The notes under the pieces: model-generated
The model's database searches: none
What the model was told of the DNA's origin: nothing
What the model saw: the letters and a program-made list of their open reading frames with translations, nothing else
Shown here: piece by piece, positions 9,254-22,529 of the stretch
Numbering within the stretch: the stretch's first letter is position 1
How the letters are laid out: each line of letters begins with the position of its first letter
Position numbers and translations under genes: made by a program
NCBI GenBank assembly: GCA_026936335.1
Contig: JAPMXV010000049.1
Span: 1-64,000, forward strand
Direction of reading: 5' to 3'
Source of the DNA: Mantamonas sphyraenae
Lineage: Eukaryota; CRuMs; Mantamonadidae
DNA length: 64,000 bases

Positions 9254-10201
9254 ATGGTACGTGCTCTATCCCTCCCTCCTCCCCCCATTCATCACTCCAT
9301 CACCCTTCCACGCCTCTGCCTCCTCTCCTCTCCCCTCTACCGCCCTTGCCGCGCATGCGACGGCTCTCGCTCCCTCCCGTTGCCTCCCACGGTCCCCTCC
9401 CCCCCACATCCGCCATCCCACACGCACACACATTCCACACATCCTCCACCCTCCAACCCCAGCCCATCCCGTCCCTCCCTCCGCCCTCACCGCACACCCC
9501 GTGCGCCTCAATTTCCCAGGCCGCCCCGCATGCAAACTCACCCTTCCCGCGCCCCTCCTCACCACAGGTGAAAGCTCCGCAAAAGTCCAAGGAAGCCAAG
9601 GCCAAGGCTGCCGCCTCGTCTGGCAAGGGCAAGAAGAAGAAGTGTACGTGTTGCCCCCTCTGCCCGCACGAGCCCATTTTCTTCCTCGCCCGCAACGCAT
9701 CGCCACGGCCAAATGTGCTTTTTTCCCGGCGTCGTTTCCCCGGCCCAGGCGCACGTGTACCACCTACCCAGTCCACCCACACCCGCTCTACCCCTCATCC
9801 TGACACAACCACACCGTATCCACCCTACCCGACCCCTCCCGTTGCCCATCTCAGGGTCCAAGGCACGCACCAAGGACAAGCTGAACCTGGCCGTCCTTTT
9901 TGACGACGAGACCAAGTCCAAGTTCTTCAAGGACACGGTGAACATGCGCCTGATCACGGTCGCCACCGTCATGGATCGCTTCCGTGTTGGTGGGTCTCTT
10001 GCACGCGCTGGTCTGCGCGAGCTCGAGTCGCAGGGAGAGATTGTGCGTGTTGCCAAGCACCACAGCCAGTGGATCTACACCCGTACGCCTGAGCGTGAGG
10101 AGGCTGCTATTGCCGCCGCTGAGGCTGCTGCTGCTGAGGCTGCTGCTCTGGAGGCCAAGAAGGAGGCTGCCAAGCAGAAGAAGAAGAAGGCCGACAAGTA
10201 A
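9254..10201 (+). CDS. RPS25: Ribosomal protein eS25 (copy 1)
   Basis: Three exons: 9254-9256 (only the ATG), 9568-9643 and 9855-10201. The introns are 311 nt (GTACGT...CCACAG) and 211 nt (GTACGT...TCTCAG), giving 141 residues. The spliced protein starts MVKAPQKSKEAK. The Trp codon of the family's 'KKKWSK' motif is rebuilt across intron 2. The core 'RTKDKLNLAVLFDDETKSK', 'LITVATVMDRFRVGGSLARA' and 'IYTRTP' is typical of eS25 of the small ribosomal subunit. The C-terminus is an Ala/Glu/Lys-rich extension of about 35 residues, longer than in animals. Introns are pyrimidine-rich while exons are more balanced. An AUG-only first exon is a known arrangement in ribosomal protein genes. Confidence 0.93.
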
Positions 10202-11272
10202 ATCCCAAACCTTTGCACAAACCTCTCTCCGCCTTTGCCCTCGCTGCCCGCCCACATCCAACCAATCCGGAATTGAACCATGGTGCGTTCCAAACTACCT
10301 ACCACACCCATCCATCCCTCCTCTCCTCCCTCCCCCCCATTCATCACTCCATCACCCTTCCACGCCTCTGCCTCCTCTCTCTCTCCTCAACCGCCCTTGC
10401 CGCGCATGCGACGGCTCTCGCTCCCTCCCGTTGCCTCCCACGGTCCCCCTCCCCCCCACATCCGCCATCCCACACGCACACACATTCCACACATCCTCCA
10501 CCCTCCAACCCCAGCCCATCCCGTCCCTCCCTCCGCCCTCACCGCACACCCCGTGCGCCTCAATTTCCCAGGCCGCCCCGCATGCAAACTCACACTTCCC
10601 GCGCCCCTCCTCACCACAGGTGAAAGCTCCGCAAAAGTCCAAGGAAGCCAAGGCCAAGGCTGCCGCCTCGTCTGGCAAGGGCAAGAAGAAGAAGTGTACG
10701 TGTTGCCCCCTCTGCCCGCACGAGCCCGTTTTCTTCCTCGCCCGCAACGCATCGCCACGGCCAAATGTGCTTTTTTCCCGGCGTCGTTTCCCCGGCCCAG
10801 GCGCACGTGTACCACCTACCCAGTCCACCCACACCCACCCTACCCCTCATCCTGACACAACCACACCGTATCCACCCTACCCTACCCCTCCCGTTGCCCA
10901 TCTCAGGGTCCAAGGCACGCACCAAGGACAAGCTGAACCTGGCCGTCCTTTTTGACGACGAGACCAAGTCCAAGTTCTTCAAGGACACGGTGAACATGCG
11001 CCTGATCACGGTCGCCACCGTCATGGATCGCTTCCGTGTTGGTGGGTCTCTTGCACGCGCTGGTCTGCGCGAGCTCGAGTCGCAGGGAGAGATTGTGCGT
11101 GTTGCCAAGCACCACAGCCAGTGGATCTACACCCGTACGCCTGAGCGTGAGGAGGCTGCTATTGCCGCCGCTGAGGCTGCTGCTGCTGAGGCTGCTGCTC
11201 TGGAGGCCAAGAAGGAGGCTGCCAAGCAGAAGAAGAAGAAGGCCGACAAGTAAATCCCAAACCTTTGCACAT
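9281..11272 (+). repeat. Tandem ~1-kb duplication carrying RPS25
   Basis: The segment from about 9281 to 10,220 is repeated from about 10,332 to 11,272 with an offset of 1,052 bp through exons 2-3. Similarity begins about 25-50 bases into intron 1, covers the rest of the gene, and ends about 20 bp past the stop codon at 'CCTTTGCACA'. Differences are confined to introns, mostly length changes in C-runs and single substitutions. The promoter-proximal sequences are related but more diverged. Confidence 0.92.
10280..11253 (+). CDS. RPS25: Ribosomal protein eS25 (copy 2)
   Basis: A tandem duplicate of the preceding gene with the same structure: 10280-10282 (ATG only), 10620-10695 and 10907-11253. 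The introns are 337 nt (GTGCGT donor) and 211 nt. Exons 2 and 3 appear identical to copy 1, so the 141-residue proteins are identical. Intron 2 differs at only a few positions. Intron 1 is divergent and longer in its first ~50 bases, then nearly identical. The 5' gap to copy 1 is only 78 bp. Both copies have intact frames and splice sites and look functional. Identity of introns as well as exons points to a recent duplication or ongoing gene conversion. Confidence 0.93.
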
Positions 11273-11390
11273 TCCTCTCTCCGCCCCACTCATCTCCAAT
11301 CCCACCTACCTCCTTCCTTCTCCAACTTGCTCCCTCTTCTCCGGCCCCTCCACCCGCCCACAACCTCCTCCAACAAAACAACCCCTCCCA

Positions 11391-14300
11391 ATGTCCAACA
11401 ATTGGCTAAAGGGCCTCCTCTCCAAGGTGAAAACCACCCCAGAGGCTGGCTCCGGCCCGTCTGCATCCACAGTGGAAGGTGACACTCCTACCACGCAATC
11501 CGGCTCCTCCTACTCCGCCGCATCATCTTCCTTTTCCTCCAGCCTCTTTGGCTCCACAGACCAACTCGGCCGCTCCGCCGGCAACTGGAAGTGCGTCCCT
11601 ACCCGTTCCCTACCACCTTGCAATTCCCTGGCCCTCCTCTTCTCCTCCTCTTCTCCCTTTTGCCCGCCCAACCCGCCGCTCCCTCCGCCCTCTCGCCGCC
11701 GCGACTCTCCTTGCTCCGCCACTCACGCGTCTCCCCAACCACCTTGCCCACCCCCCACCTCCTCCTCCCCCGTCCCACACCCCACCCCCCTTCCCGCACA
11801 TCCAGCTCCGTCTCCAAAGAACTCCGCCTCGCAAATGAGTGGGCCCGCTACGGAACTCTCCACTCCGATCAGGTGCGCCCGCCAATTCCATTTTCACCGC
11901 CCCTCTCTCTCCACCCATCCTTCCCCCACTCACTCTTCCTCCTCACCGCCCCATCCCTCTCTAGGCCCGCCTCGACCTCCTCAACTCCATCCTCCCCGAG
12001 TTCAACCGCGTCCATTTTGGCAACTCTCTGCAAACTGTCGAGGCAAGCTTCGGCTCCCTCAAGACTTTCAGCTTCGCCGTAGGCCGTCGCCTCGTTCAGC
12101 AGGTCCGCCTCGTCGTCGACAAGCGCGTCTCCCGGCCCGAGTGTGCCACCATGCTTCTCGATCAGCTCTCTGCATCCCTCGTCGCCACAGAGGCCGCCTC
12201 TGGCACATCTTTGCGACGCACAGGCTCCACCCTCCTCCCTTCCACCCCGTCCCAGCCCTCCACCACATCCTCCTCCACCACATCCTCCTCCTCCTCCTCA
12301 GAGTCATGGGAGCTCCTTGTCGCCCTCCTCATCGTCGGCCTCGACGAAAACGTGCGCGACCTCTGTGAAGCCTCCGTCCCGTCCACTCTCGTCAAAGTCC
12401 TCAAGCTCTTTCTCGACCTACCCGACGACGCAGACGACGACAACGACACACTCGAACAGCTCGTCATCAAGGACAGCCCACGCCACACACGTGTCGAGGT
12501 CGAAACGGTCATCACAGAGATCCTCTGCAACCTCTGCGAACACACAGACGCCGTCCTCGAGCTCGTCAAGAGCGACTCCCTCAACCTTCTCCTCCAGATC
12601 GTCGCACGTCCATGTGCCCCTCACTCGGCTGGCATTCGCCTTCGCGCCGCACAAGTCCTTCTCGTCATTGCAGACTCGTCCCTCGATCGCGCAGTCGTCA
12701 ACTACCTCCACCGCAAGAGCTCCATCCATGGCACCATGACAGGTATTCAGGACTCTATGCAGGACGAGCATACCCTTCCCACCACCGTCATCGACATCTG
12801 GAACGTCATTCGCTACCTCCTCCACACCTCCTCCTCCTTCACAGACGTCCTCCTCAACGACGCCGACAACTGCGACACCTACGCCGTCCTGCACCAGTCC
12901 CTCGACTGGCTCCACGCAAATCCAAACACAACCACAGACCACCGCAAAGAGTTTCTCGACGTCATCGAAGCCCTCGTCTACGTCGGCCACAAGGACATCA
13001 ACCCGTCCTTCAACCAGGAGCGCGACCACCTCGAGCTCGAATCCCTGCAAAATCTTCCCGGTGACAAGGTCCGCAATCTCAACGCCTTCCAAATCCTCCA
13101 CCAGGCCTTCCTCGACGGCTCCGACCCAGACCTCCAGCAGCTCATCCTCGAGAAGATCCTCTGCGTCTTTGCCATGCATCCCATCAACTACTTTGTCGCC
13201 TTGCCCATACACACCCTCGCTCACATGGTCGAGGCCATTCCATCCCTACACGACGACGTCCGCGCCGGTGTCCTCCAAGTCCTCGAGTACGTCAGCACCG
13301 TCCTCAACTGCACTCCTGTCCAGGAGCTCTGCGGCCTCTGCTGTCTCCTCCAGAACCCCTCCATGTCCCACGCCTCCCTCATGGCCGTCCTCAACACCAT
13401 CTCAAAACTCATCCAGTTTGACGACAAGTTTCGCGCCTCCCTCGTCCAGGTTGGCCTCCTCGACATCATCTACTCCGTCCTCAACACCATCATGCAAGAC
13501 ATTCACCAGCACCAGCACACATCCTCCTCTCTTCCTTCCCAACAAGACGACAACCCCGACGACTCCCCCAACGACAACGCCGATGACTCCTCCACCCACC
13601 CGCAAAACCTCCTCCTCCTCTCCGCCCCGGAAGCCTCCCACATCCAGCAGGACTTTTACAACGCCCTCCTCACCACCCTGGAACTCCTCATCAAGCGCAA
13701 CCCCCACCACGTCGAGCTCCTACGTGCCCTCGAGGCCGTCCCTCTCCTCTTTGACTTTCTCAACTACGACCACACACGCGCAGGCGCGCTAAAGGTCGTC
13801 GTACGCATGGTCCTCGACGACACCCAACACCCAGAGACCGAGTTCACTCGCCTCATCTCAGAGCTACAACGCCAACCCTTGATCCTTACCAAAAAGGCCG
13901 ACCTCCTCACCCAGCTCCGCCGCCTCTTCCTCGCCGACCCCAAGTTCAAAGACTTCTTCGGCCAGTACGGCGGCTTCGAGTCCATCATCGCCATGCTTGT
14001 CAGCATGGGCAAGGCCTTCAACCCGCACGATCCCCCCGAGCATACCCAGGCAAAGGTCGACCTCCTCGAGTCTCTCATCCGCACCACCACCGCCGCCATC
14101 TACGCACACCAGCAAAACAGGGACCATCTCTCCCTCGACATCGGCGAGCACATCTGGACACAGGTCCTCCAGGACACAGGCGTCTTTGCAACCCCGCACG
14201 CAGACCTCCTCCTCGACGTCCTCATGGACCTCGCCATGGAGCGTGTCAAACTCTCCCAGAACGAGAGCTCCGCCGCCCTCACAGAGAGCACCGGCGTCCT

Positions 14301-17300
14301 CATCAACTCCTCCTTTGTCAACATCATCTTTGACCTCCTCCAGCTGACCCCGCCCGACGTCCAGGAGCGTCTCTTCAAGGACCTCAACATCCTCCTCGAG
14401 CACGAGCCACGCAACCTCCAGCTCCTTTCACGCCAACAGGTCGGCCTCAAGGTCATGCAGCGCTTCCGCCACGTTCTCCACGACCCCTCCGATTCTCGCC
14501 ACTTTCCCATTCTCCGTTTCGTCGAAACCATGGGTTCCTTCCGCTTCACCGGCGCAGAGGTCCGCGACTTTGTGCGCATCATGGGACCCAACGCAGCCAG
14601 CCCCAGCCTCCTCAACACCCTCCTCAACATGGTCCTTTGCGGACGCATGCCTCCCTTTGTCGAGTTCAACATGTTTCCCCTGCAGCACGCTGCCCTCGTC
14701 CTCCCGTCCCTCGGCGACTACGACCAAAAGTGGCCCCCGGCCTCGGGATACACCTACGCTGCCTGGATCCGCATTGAAAAGGGCCTAGACGAGTCCCTCG
14801 TCAACCTTTTCACCGTCTCCTCCGCAGACTCCAAGAGCTTTGTCCGCGCATCCATCCGCTCGGGCATCCTCGTCCTCCACACTTCCTCTGCAAAGGCAGC
14901 CCTCGAGCTGCCCAACTTTCGCTTTGCCGAGAAACGCTGGTACCACCTCTCCATCGTCCACACCCACAAGCGCTTCCAGACCTCAGAGGTTGGCCTCTAC
15001 GTCGACGGCGTCCTCGTCGACCAGGGCAAGCTTTCCTTCATCACACAACCCGCAAGCAACCAGCGCATACACGCCGTCATAGGTTCTCGCCTACCCGACG
15101 CCGACAATGCCTCCTCCACCTCCTCATCCTCCTCCTCATCATCCTCCTCCTCCAAGTCCACGACACCCGCCTCCGCCTCCGCCTCCTCAAACTCAAACTC
15201 CTCTTCCCCAGACTCCTTCCTCATCTGGCGTCTCGGCCCCGTCTATTTATTCGAAGACTCGCTCGGCGAAAGCGCCATCAACATCCTCTTCAACCTTGGC
15301 TCCTCCTACATCGGCCAGTTTGAAGCAGACCTCAGCAAGTACGCCTCCCCAAGCAACATCCACGCTGGAAACCTCCGTGCCATCGCCTCGGCACACGACG
15401 TCCAGGAGCAGGTCGACTTTATGATGCTCAAGCACGCAGATCTTCATCATCTCCGTGACAAGATTGTTCTTGCCTTCAACGCAGAAAACGTACGCCACTC
15501 CCAGCAAAACGACTCACTCTCCGCCACAGGCTACCGCACTGTCCATCAGCTCGGCAACATTCGCACTCCCTCCGACTGGGCCTCTCTCGAAGGCGGTGCC
15601 GACATCTTTCAGCCTTTCTCCGTCTTCAACGGCATCCGCCAGGTCGGTGGCATGCTCATTGTCTTCAACCTCATCCAGCAGAGCACGACCTCCTCCGCCC
15701 TGCGCTCTTCCGTCTCCCTCCTCGTCGCTCTCCTCAACGACAATCCCAAAAACTGCGCCGACATGCATCGCCTCCGCGGCTACGACATTGTCGGTTGTCT
15801 CCTCTGCACAAAGTCTCACCTCCTCGACCTCGAAATCGTCGACGCCCTCTTTGAACTCGTCGGTGTCGACGCCCAGGATCGCTCTCACGGCGTCCTCGCC
15901 AACGAGCATGCCCTCAACAACCTCGTCCTCAACTACTCCATCTGGAAAGGCAGTTCCAAGGACTTGCAACAGGGCGTTTTCCACCGTCTACGCGACCTCA
16001 TGGTCGACAACCCGCACGCAGACTTTAACATTCGCCGTCTCCGCAGCCTCGGTTCCATCGGCACACTCCTCGACATGCTCAGCGACCCCAAGCTCCACCC
16101 GGACATGGTCGATTTTGTCATTCGCGGCCTCCACCTCCTCCTTGACGGCCACATGACCCACGAGGACGTCCACCGCATCATGAGCTGGACCCTTGCCACA
16201 GTGCCCATCAGCGAGTCCGAAACAGACCAGCTGGCGACTGCTCATATCCGCAACAAGCTCCTCGAGCTCCTCCTCTTTCTCTTTACCCAGACCGACAGCG
16301 AACACCACGACATTGCCCTCGACGCCATCCACAAGGGACTCGACATGCGCCTTCTCCTCGCCATGTTCCAGCTCGACCTCCATCCCCAGACCGTCACCCT
16401 CGCCCTGAAGATTCTCGGCGCAGTTATGCAGCTTAAACCAGCCTTCCTTTCCGCCTTTCGCAACAGCGGCAGCTTCACCATGCTCCGCTACACCTTGCCT
16501 CGCTACTGGACAAATGTCGCCCTCTATCCCGTCCTCTTTGCCATGCTTCTGGGCAAGCCTACATCGACCATGCCCACAGACATGGACCGCTTCGACGTCA
16601 TCTCTCTCACCGCCATCTTCCGAGATACAGACTTTGAGATTGCCCTGCCTGAAGTCTCCCTCGTCATCCTCGAAATGGTCGCCCAGAGCTTCCTCGTCGA
16701 CCCTGGCACCTACGCCTCCTTCCGCAAGTCGCCTGCCGCCGATGCCACCTCGACCACAGGCTCCGCTTCCTCCTCCGCCTCTTCCTCCTCCTCCTCCTCC
16801 TCCTCCTCCTCCTCCTCGGTCACTGTCACTTCCTCGTCTCCCACTCCAGAGGACCGCGACGACGCGGGCGAGCGTGTGTCTCGCGCTCGCAGCTTCCGTT
16901 CGTCACGCAGTGGCTCCAACTCGGGCCTAAACCCGCTGGGAGACTCCACCGCGTCGTCCACCCACCTCAAGGTGGGCTCCTCCGGTATTCCTGCGCGCTC
17001 GGAAACGAGCATTGGCAGCGCACGCTATCGCGGTTCAGACCTCAGCCAGATCGACATGGACCAAGTGCACAGGCTGAAAGAGTCTCGCAACAACCAGCTC
17101 AGCACCTCGCAGGAGCTAAACCCGTCCGCCGTGCGTTCTCTACTGCAGGATGCCAGCGACAGCTCGGCCTCTCCCCTGCAGTTGCGCAACCAGGATCCAG
17201 ACACACAGCTCACGGTTGTCCGCTTTTTCCTGTACATTTGGCGCCACTGCGAAGAACTCGTCGACATTGCTCGCAAGGATGACTTTCTCCACGCTCTCGT

Positions 17301-20300
17301 CGACGTCCTCTTTGCTGCCTCTCCCACCCGTGTCACCTCTGTCCGCCCGGGTTCTCAAGAAGACGCCTACGCAGAGGCTGTGGGTGCCGATGCCGCAGCA
17401 GCAAACACCTCGACATCCTCGGCATCTTCGGCCTCCTCATCCTCCTCCTCCTCCTCCTCCTCCTCTTCATCGGCAGGTGCCCGCCCGCGACAAGACTCGC
17501 AAACAAGCACCAGCAGCTCCCGCAGCTACTCCCACCACGTCGATGCCTCCCCGATGGGTGATCTCGCCTCTCCTGAAATCCCTAGCATCAGTCTCACCGG
17601 CACCACCGCCTCGGACGACCCCTTTGTCTTTGCCGAAGCTGCCCCGCCCGTGTCTACCCCTGCGCCGGGTCCCACTCAGGCCGATCAGCCAGCTCTCGCT
17701 GCTTCGCCTTCCCTCGAGGAGGACGAGGACGACATCTTCAGCTCCCGCTCCCGACAGTACGCAAACGCCGTCAAGAACATCGACGCCACGGAAGAGCCCG
17801 AGCTCGCCATGATGGCTGAAGGGGACCTTGGACAAAGCTCCAGTGAGGCTGAACGTGCAGGCGCATCTCCGTTCCGTGTCAGCACACCCACGGCCGCGGT
17901 CATGGCAGACCAGAGCGAGTCGCGCGAGCGCGCCTCGCCCTCACCCTCACCCGTCGCACGCGCCCCGTCCTCCACTGCCGCCGCCGCTTCGGTGCTCGTC
18001 AACAACTTCAACACCCCTGCCTGTCGCCTCGTCCTCGACTTTGTCGCCGCCATTGTGCGCGATGCCATAGTCAATAGCAACAGCAAGGGCATGGCCACCC
18101 TGGAGAACGCCATGGACGCCGCCGACCTTATGTACGGCGAGCAGCTGCTTGTCTTCCAGACAACCCTCCTTGCCGACGCCATGCACGAGCTCAAGAATGC
18201 CGCCATGGCCAATCCACTGCACGAGCATCCCAAATTCGCCACAAACCTCGGTCGGTTCGCAACCCTCCTCGTCGACGTCGTCTACCGCGGCTGCTGGATG
18301 AGCTCGCGCACGCGTGTCTTTGACTTCCTCTGCGAAATCATCTACAAACTGGAGGTCGCCACCGAAACGCGAAACAAGCACACAAAGGCTGTCGATGCGG
18401 CCTGCAACCAGGTCCTCAAGGCTCTCAACCGCATGGTTGTTCTCATGCTCTCGCCCACTCAGACCTCGGAGCACCAAATCATCACCGCTCTGGGCCTCGT
18501 TGTCGACAACCAGCGCATTCTCCTCGGCGAGCGCAACGACGGCTACGATGTCATCAGCTCCCTGCTCAACCTGCTCTACCCGCTGCTGCTCGACGACAAC
18601 ACGCAGCTGCGCGAGTCTGCCATGACCATCCTCAAGCTGATGGTGGTTGCCAAGGAGGACCAGCTGCGCGACATGCTCACGGTGCGCAAGAGCAAGGATC
18701 TCACTGTCGATATGTACACCGATGGGTTCGCCATGCTGCTGGAGAAGAGCTTCAGCTCCTTCACCATGTGGCTTACAGACAACAAGGAGGAGCTGGATCA
18801 GCTCATCACCGACTCCCTCGGCAAGGCGCTCAAGAACAGCCAGCACGCAGAACAGAAGGCCATCATGGACTACAACAAACACGGGCCCAGCAAACGCAAC
18901 GGTCGCGCCATCAAGCGCCGCAAGAAGCGCACCAAACAGCTGCAGATGCTCGATCTAGTGCAGAACGACCGGGCAGACAGTTTCTACGCTGTCCAGCTGC
19001 AAGAGCGCAGGCGCATCCAACGCCGCCAGCAGGCCGTTGAAGATCACTTGCAAACCATGAGCAGCACCTGGCATCGCCTGCGCTCCCGCCTCATCCAAGA
19101 GCGTGGCGTATGGGGTCCCGTCGAGCCGGGCCACCACAAGCGAAAGTGGATGCTCGACTTTACCGAGGGCCCCTTCCGCATGCGCTCCAAGCTCCAGCTC
19201 AACCTTGTCCACTACGAGGTCTCCCCTTACAAGGCGCACAACGACACTGCCGAGAGTGTCGCTGCGCGTGTGCGTGTGCGCACGGCACGCGAAACCGTCT
19301 CTCCGTCCAATGCCGGCTCCACGCGACCCAAACGCTCTCACAGGCGCACGCGCTCTCTTGAGTTGCCCGTGGACCTCCATGTCCACGACGCAGGCACGGA
19401 CGACAAGCCCGACAACGACTCTCAACAGTCTCCCGAAACCCCCGTCACGCCCAAGCGCAAGGCAACCATTGCCGGTTTGTCGTTGGAAGCTACGTCTAGC
19501 CCTCGTCCCAGCCTGCACCCGTCCAGCTCAAGCGGGGACTTGCTTCGCCAGACAGCCTCGCTGTCCGCCACCGACACCAGCGGCAGTAGCAGCGGCTCGC
19601 GCGAACGCTTCGACTCGGATCTCGACCTGCCCTTTGACTTTGTCGAGATCGAGACGCCGTCTCGAAGGCGCAAGAGCGACACGGCAGCCAACAACACAGG
19701 TGAAGAAGGAGACGACGATGATCACGAGTCGGGCGCGGACGTCGAACCAGACGCTGACGCTGAGGTGGACAACGACCTGCAGATCTGGAGACTCCTGGAG
19801 CCGGACGACCCCATTGCCTTCCGCTGCAATTGCTCGACCGTCACGGGCCTCGAAAACACAGACGGCATCTTTCTCATCTGTCAGCGTAACGTGTACATCA
19901 TCGACAACTACCGCATCAACGAAGAGGGCGAAATCGAAGAGATGGAGGCCGAAGACGAGGGCTTCTGGGCGCAGGTCAGCACAAGCACAAGCGCAAGCAC
20001 CGAACTCACCGCAGCCGCATCGGGCAAAACAGACACCCTCAAGACAGGGCACCACTGTCGCAAGTGGAGCCATACGTCGATTCGAGAGGTGCATAAGCGC
20101 CGCTATCTCCTGAGGCCCGTGGCCATCGAGATCTTCTCCGAGGACGGACGCAACCACTTGCTGTTCTTCCACATCAGCGAGCGCGCAGCCGTGCTAAGCA
20201 AACTCAAGGCCGTGTTGAGCAACGCCAGCTTCGCCGAAAGTGAGGGTGTGGGCGACGACATGGACGCCGACCTCTACGGCTCAAACGTCGGGCGCAGCCT

Positions 20301-22520
20301 CGTGCGAAAGTCCATGACACAGCGCTGGCAAGCGGGCCAGGTGTCCAACTTCCAGTACCTGATGTACCTGAACACGCTGGCCGGCCGCACGTACAACGAC
20401 CTGACCCAGTATCCCGTGTTTCCCTGGATTCTGCGTGACTACGAAAGCGACGAGCTGGACTTGTCAAACCCCAACGTCTTCCGAGACCTGAGCTCACCCA
20501 TGGGTGCGCTCGACGAACGTCGCCGCGAACAGTACATGGAGCGGTACGAGATGTGGGAGCTTGACGAAGAAGCACCACACCACTACGCCACCCATTACTC
20601 GTCGGCGGCCATCGTGTTGCACTACCTCATCCGCATGGAACCCTTCACGGAGCAGTTTGTGCAGTTGCAGGGCGGGCGCTTCGACCACCCCGACCGCCTG
20701 TTCCACAGCATCCAAGAGAGCTGGGAGTCGGCCAGTGGCAAGAACATGGGTGACGTGAAGGAGCTCATCCCGAGTTCTTCTACCTGCCCGAGTTTCTGCG
20801 CAACACGAACGGCCATCGTTTTGGAGAGCGACAGAACGGCGAGTTTCTGCACGACGTGGTGCTGCCACGGTGGGCACACGGCGACCCGCAAGTGTTTATT
20901 CGCAAGAACAGGCAGGCTCTGGAGTCGGAGTACGTCAGTGCCCATCTGCACGAGTGGATCGACCTCATCTTTGGGTACAAGCAGCAAGGCAAGGAGGCCG
21001 CCGAAGCAGTCAACCTGTTCCACCCTCTGACGTACGAAGGGGCCATCGACATCGACGAGATCCAAGACCCCGTCGAAAAGGAAGCCACCATTGCACGCAT
21101 CAACAACTTTGGCCAGACGCCCAAGCAGCTTTTCAAGAAGCCACACCCGAAGCGTCAGTCGTCGACGCATGCGTTTGGCATCTACTCGCACCCTAGCATG
21201 CTGGAGGCAAGCCCATCCCGCGTTCTGGGCGAGAGCGTTCGCTCGTTGTACGCACAGAACGACAAGTGTGTGGCTGCCGGGCGCAAACGGCATGTGGTCA
21301 ACTCGAACATGGTGGTTGCATGGGGCTATGCGGACAGAAGTGTGCGTGTGCTCAGCACAGACAGCAACGAAAAGACTCTGCTTGTGCAGGAGAACATGCA
21401 TGACGCGCAGATCACGTGCATGGCGAGCACGGACGACGGCAGCCTGCTTGTCAGCGGAGGCGAAGACACGGTGGTGTGCGTGTGGAAGGAGGAACGGCAA
21501 GGCAAGAACCTTGTGGGCTACCAGCAGTTGAGTGCGCTGTGTGGTCACACCGGCAGTGTGAGCTGCGTGGCCGTGTCGCAACGCTACAGCATTGTGGTCA
21601 GCGCTGCATTGGACGGCTCGGTGATCATCTGGGATCTGAACAGGCTGTGTTTTGTACGCCAGTTGCCACACGAGGGCACTGGCGAAGCCGGCGCGGTGAG
21701 CAACATTGTCATCAACGATATCAGTGGCGAGATTGTGACATGCGCGGGTGCAAGCATGCGCGTGTGGTCCACCAATGGGGAGATGCTGGCGCAGATGAAT
21801 TCGATCAACAAGCGAGAAGCCATCCACAGTGTGGCTGTGACCATGGGCCCCGAATGGCTGGACACCAACGTGTTTGTCACTGGACACTACGACGGCGTGA
21901 TCCGCTTGTGGAGCTACACCTCGGCGGCAGGCAACAGCAGCAGCAGCAGCAGCAGCAGCTCGTTCGGGAACAGCAACAGCAGCAACAGCAGCGCAGGAAA
22001 AGGAGAACGCCAGTACCAAGGGGGAAAGGTGGATCCGTACACAATCGACCCCATGGAGCTGCACCGACGATCGATGAGCGCGTCGTTCGGGCTGACGCTG
22101 CGGCACGAATTGCGCGGCCACGACACAACCGTCAGTGCGTTGAGTGTGTCGCCCGATCAGAAACGATTGTACAGTGGAGACGTCAAGGGCAATGTCTTCC
22201 ACTGGACCATGCAGGACGGAGGCAAAGAAATCAGCCAGGTGACGGAGGCCGAGGTCAAGGAAGCAGCCATGTCCAAGGATGACTGGCAGAAAGATGGCGA
22301 AGTGGACGGCTGTGTGCTGTGTGGAACCAAGTTTACTGTCATTGAGCGGCGTCACCACTGCCGCCAATGCGGGCGCGTCCTGTGCAATTCCTGCAGCAAC
22401 ATGAAAATCGAGCTGCCGGAACGCGGGTACTACACCAAGGTGCGCGTGTGCACAGAATGCTTTGCAGGGATGGGTGGTGGCAGCAGCGGCGGAAGCACCA
22501 GCAACGCTTCGAACGACTAG
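11391..22520 (+). CDS. WDFY3: WDFY3/ALFY-like BEACH-WD40-FYVE protein (frameshifted)
   Basis: Exons 11391-11590, 11806-11872 and 11965-22520; introns are 215 nt (GTGCGT...ATCCAG) and 92 nt (GTGCGC...CTCTAG). The product would be about 3,607 residues, the size of animal ALFY. Order: an N-terminal alpha-solenoid with 'SVPSTLVKVLKLFLDLP' as in WDFY3; a concanavalin-like sandwich (residues about 1007-1190, 'GYTYAAWIRIE'); Ser/acidic linkers with TCC runs; PH-BEACH (about 2494-2834); BEACH (about 2864-3144, 'NFQYLMYLNTLAGRTYNDL'); WD40 repeats; and a C-terminal FYVE zinc finger (RRHHCRQCGR) that binds PtdIns3P. ALFY-type proteins scaffold selective autophagy. One base is missing near 20,769-20,771 in the most conserved part of BEACH (DVKELIP / EFFYLPEFL), so the frame shifts there. 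Both sides are otherwise intact, so an assembly error or a recent lesion is likely. Codon use drifts from CTC/GTC to CTG/GTG along the gene. Confidence 0.92.
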
Positions 22521-22529
22521 TGCTGCGGC

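Noticed and set aside
15100-19500. Numerous antisense and off-frame reading frames within the WDFY3-like gene
   Set aside because: They arise from high GC and biased codons; none has domain features or splice support.
20765-20775. Programmed -1 ribosomal frameshift in the BEACH gene
   Set aside because: No slippery heptamer of the X XXY YYZ type is present at ATCCCGAG, so an indel is more likely.
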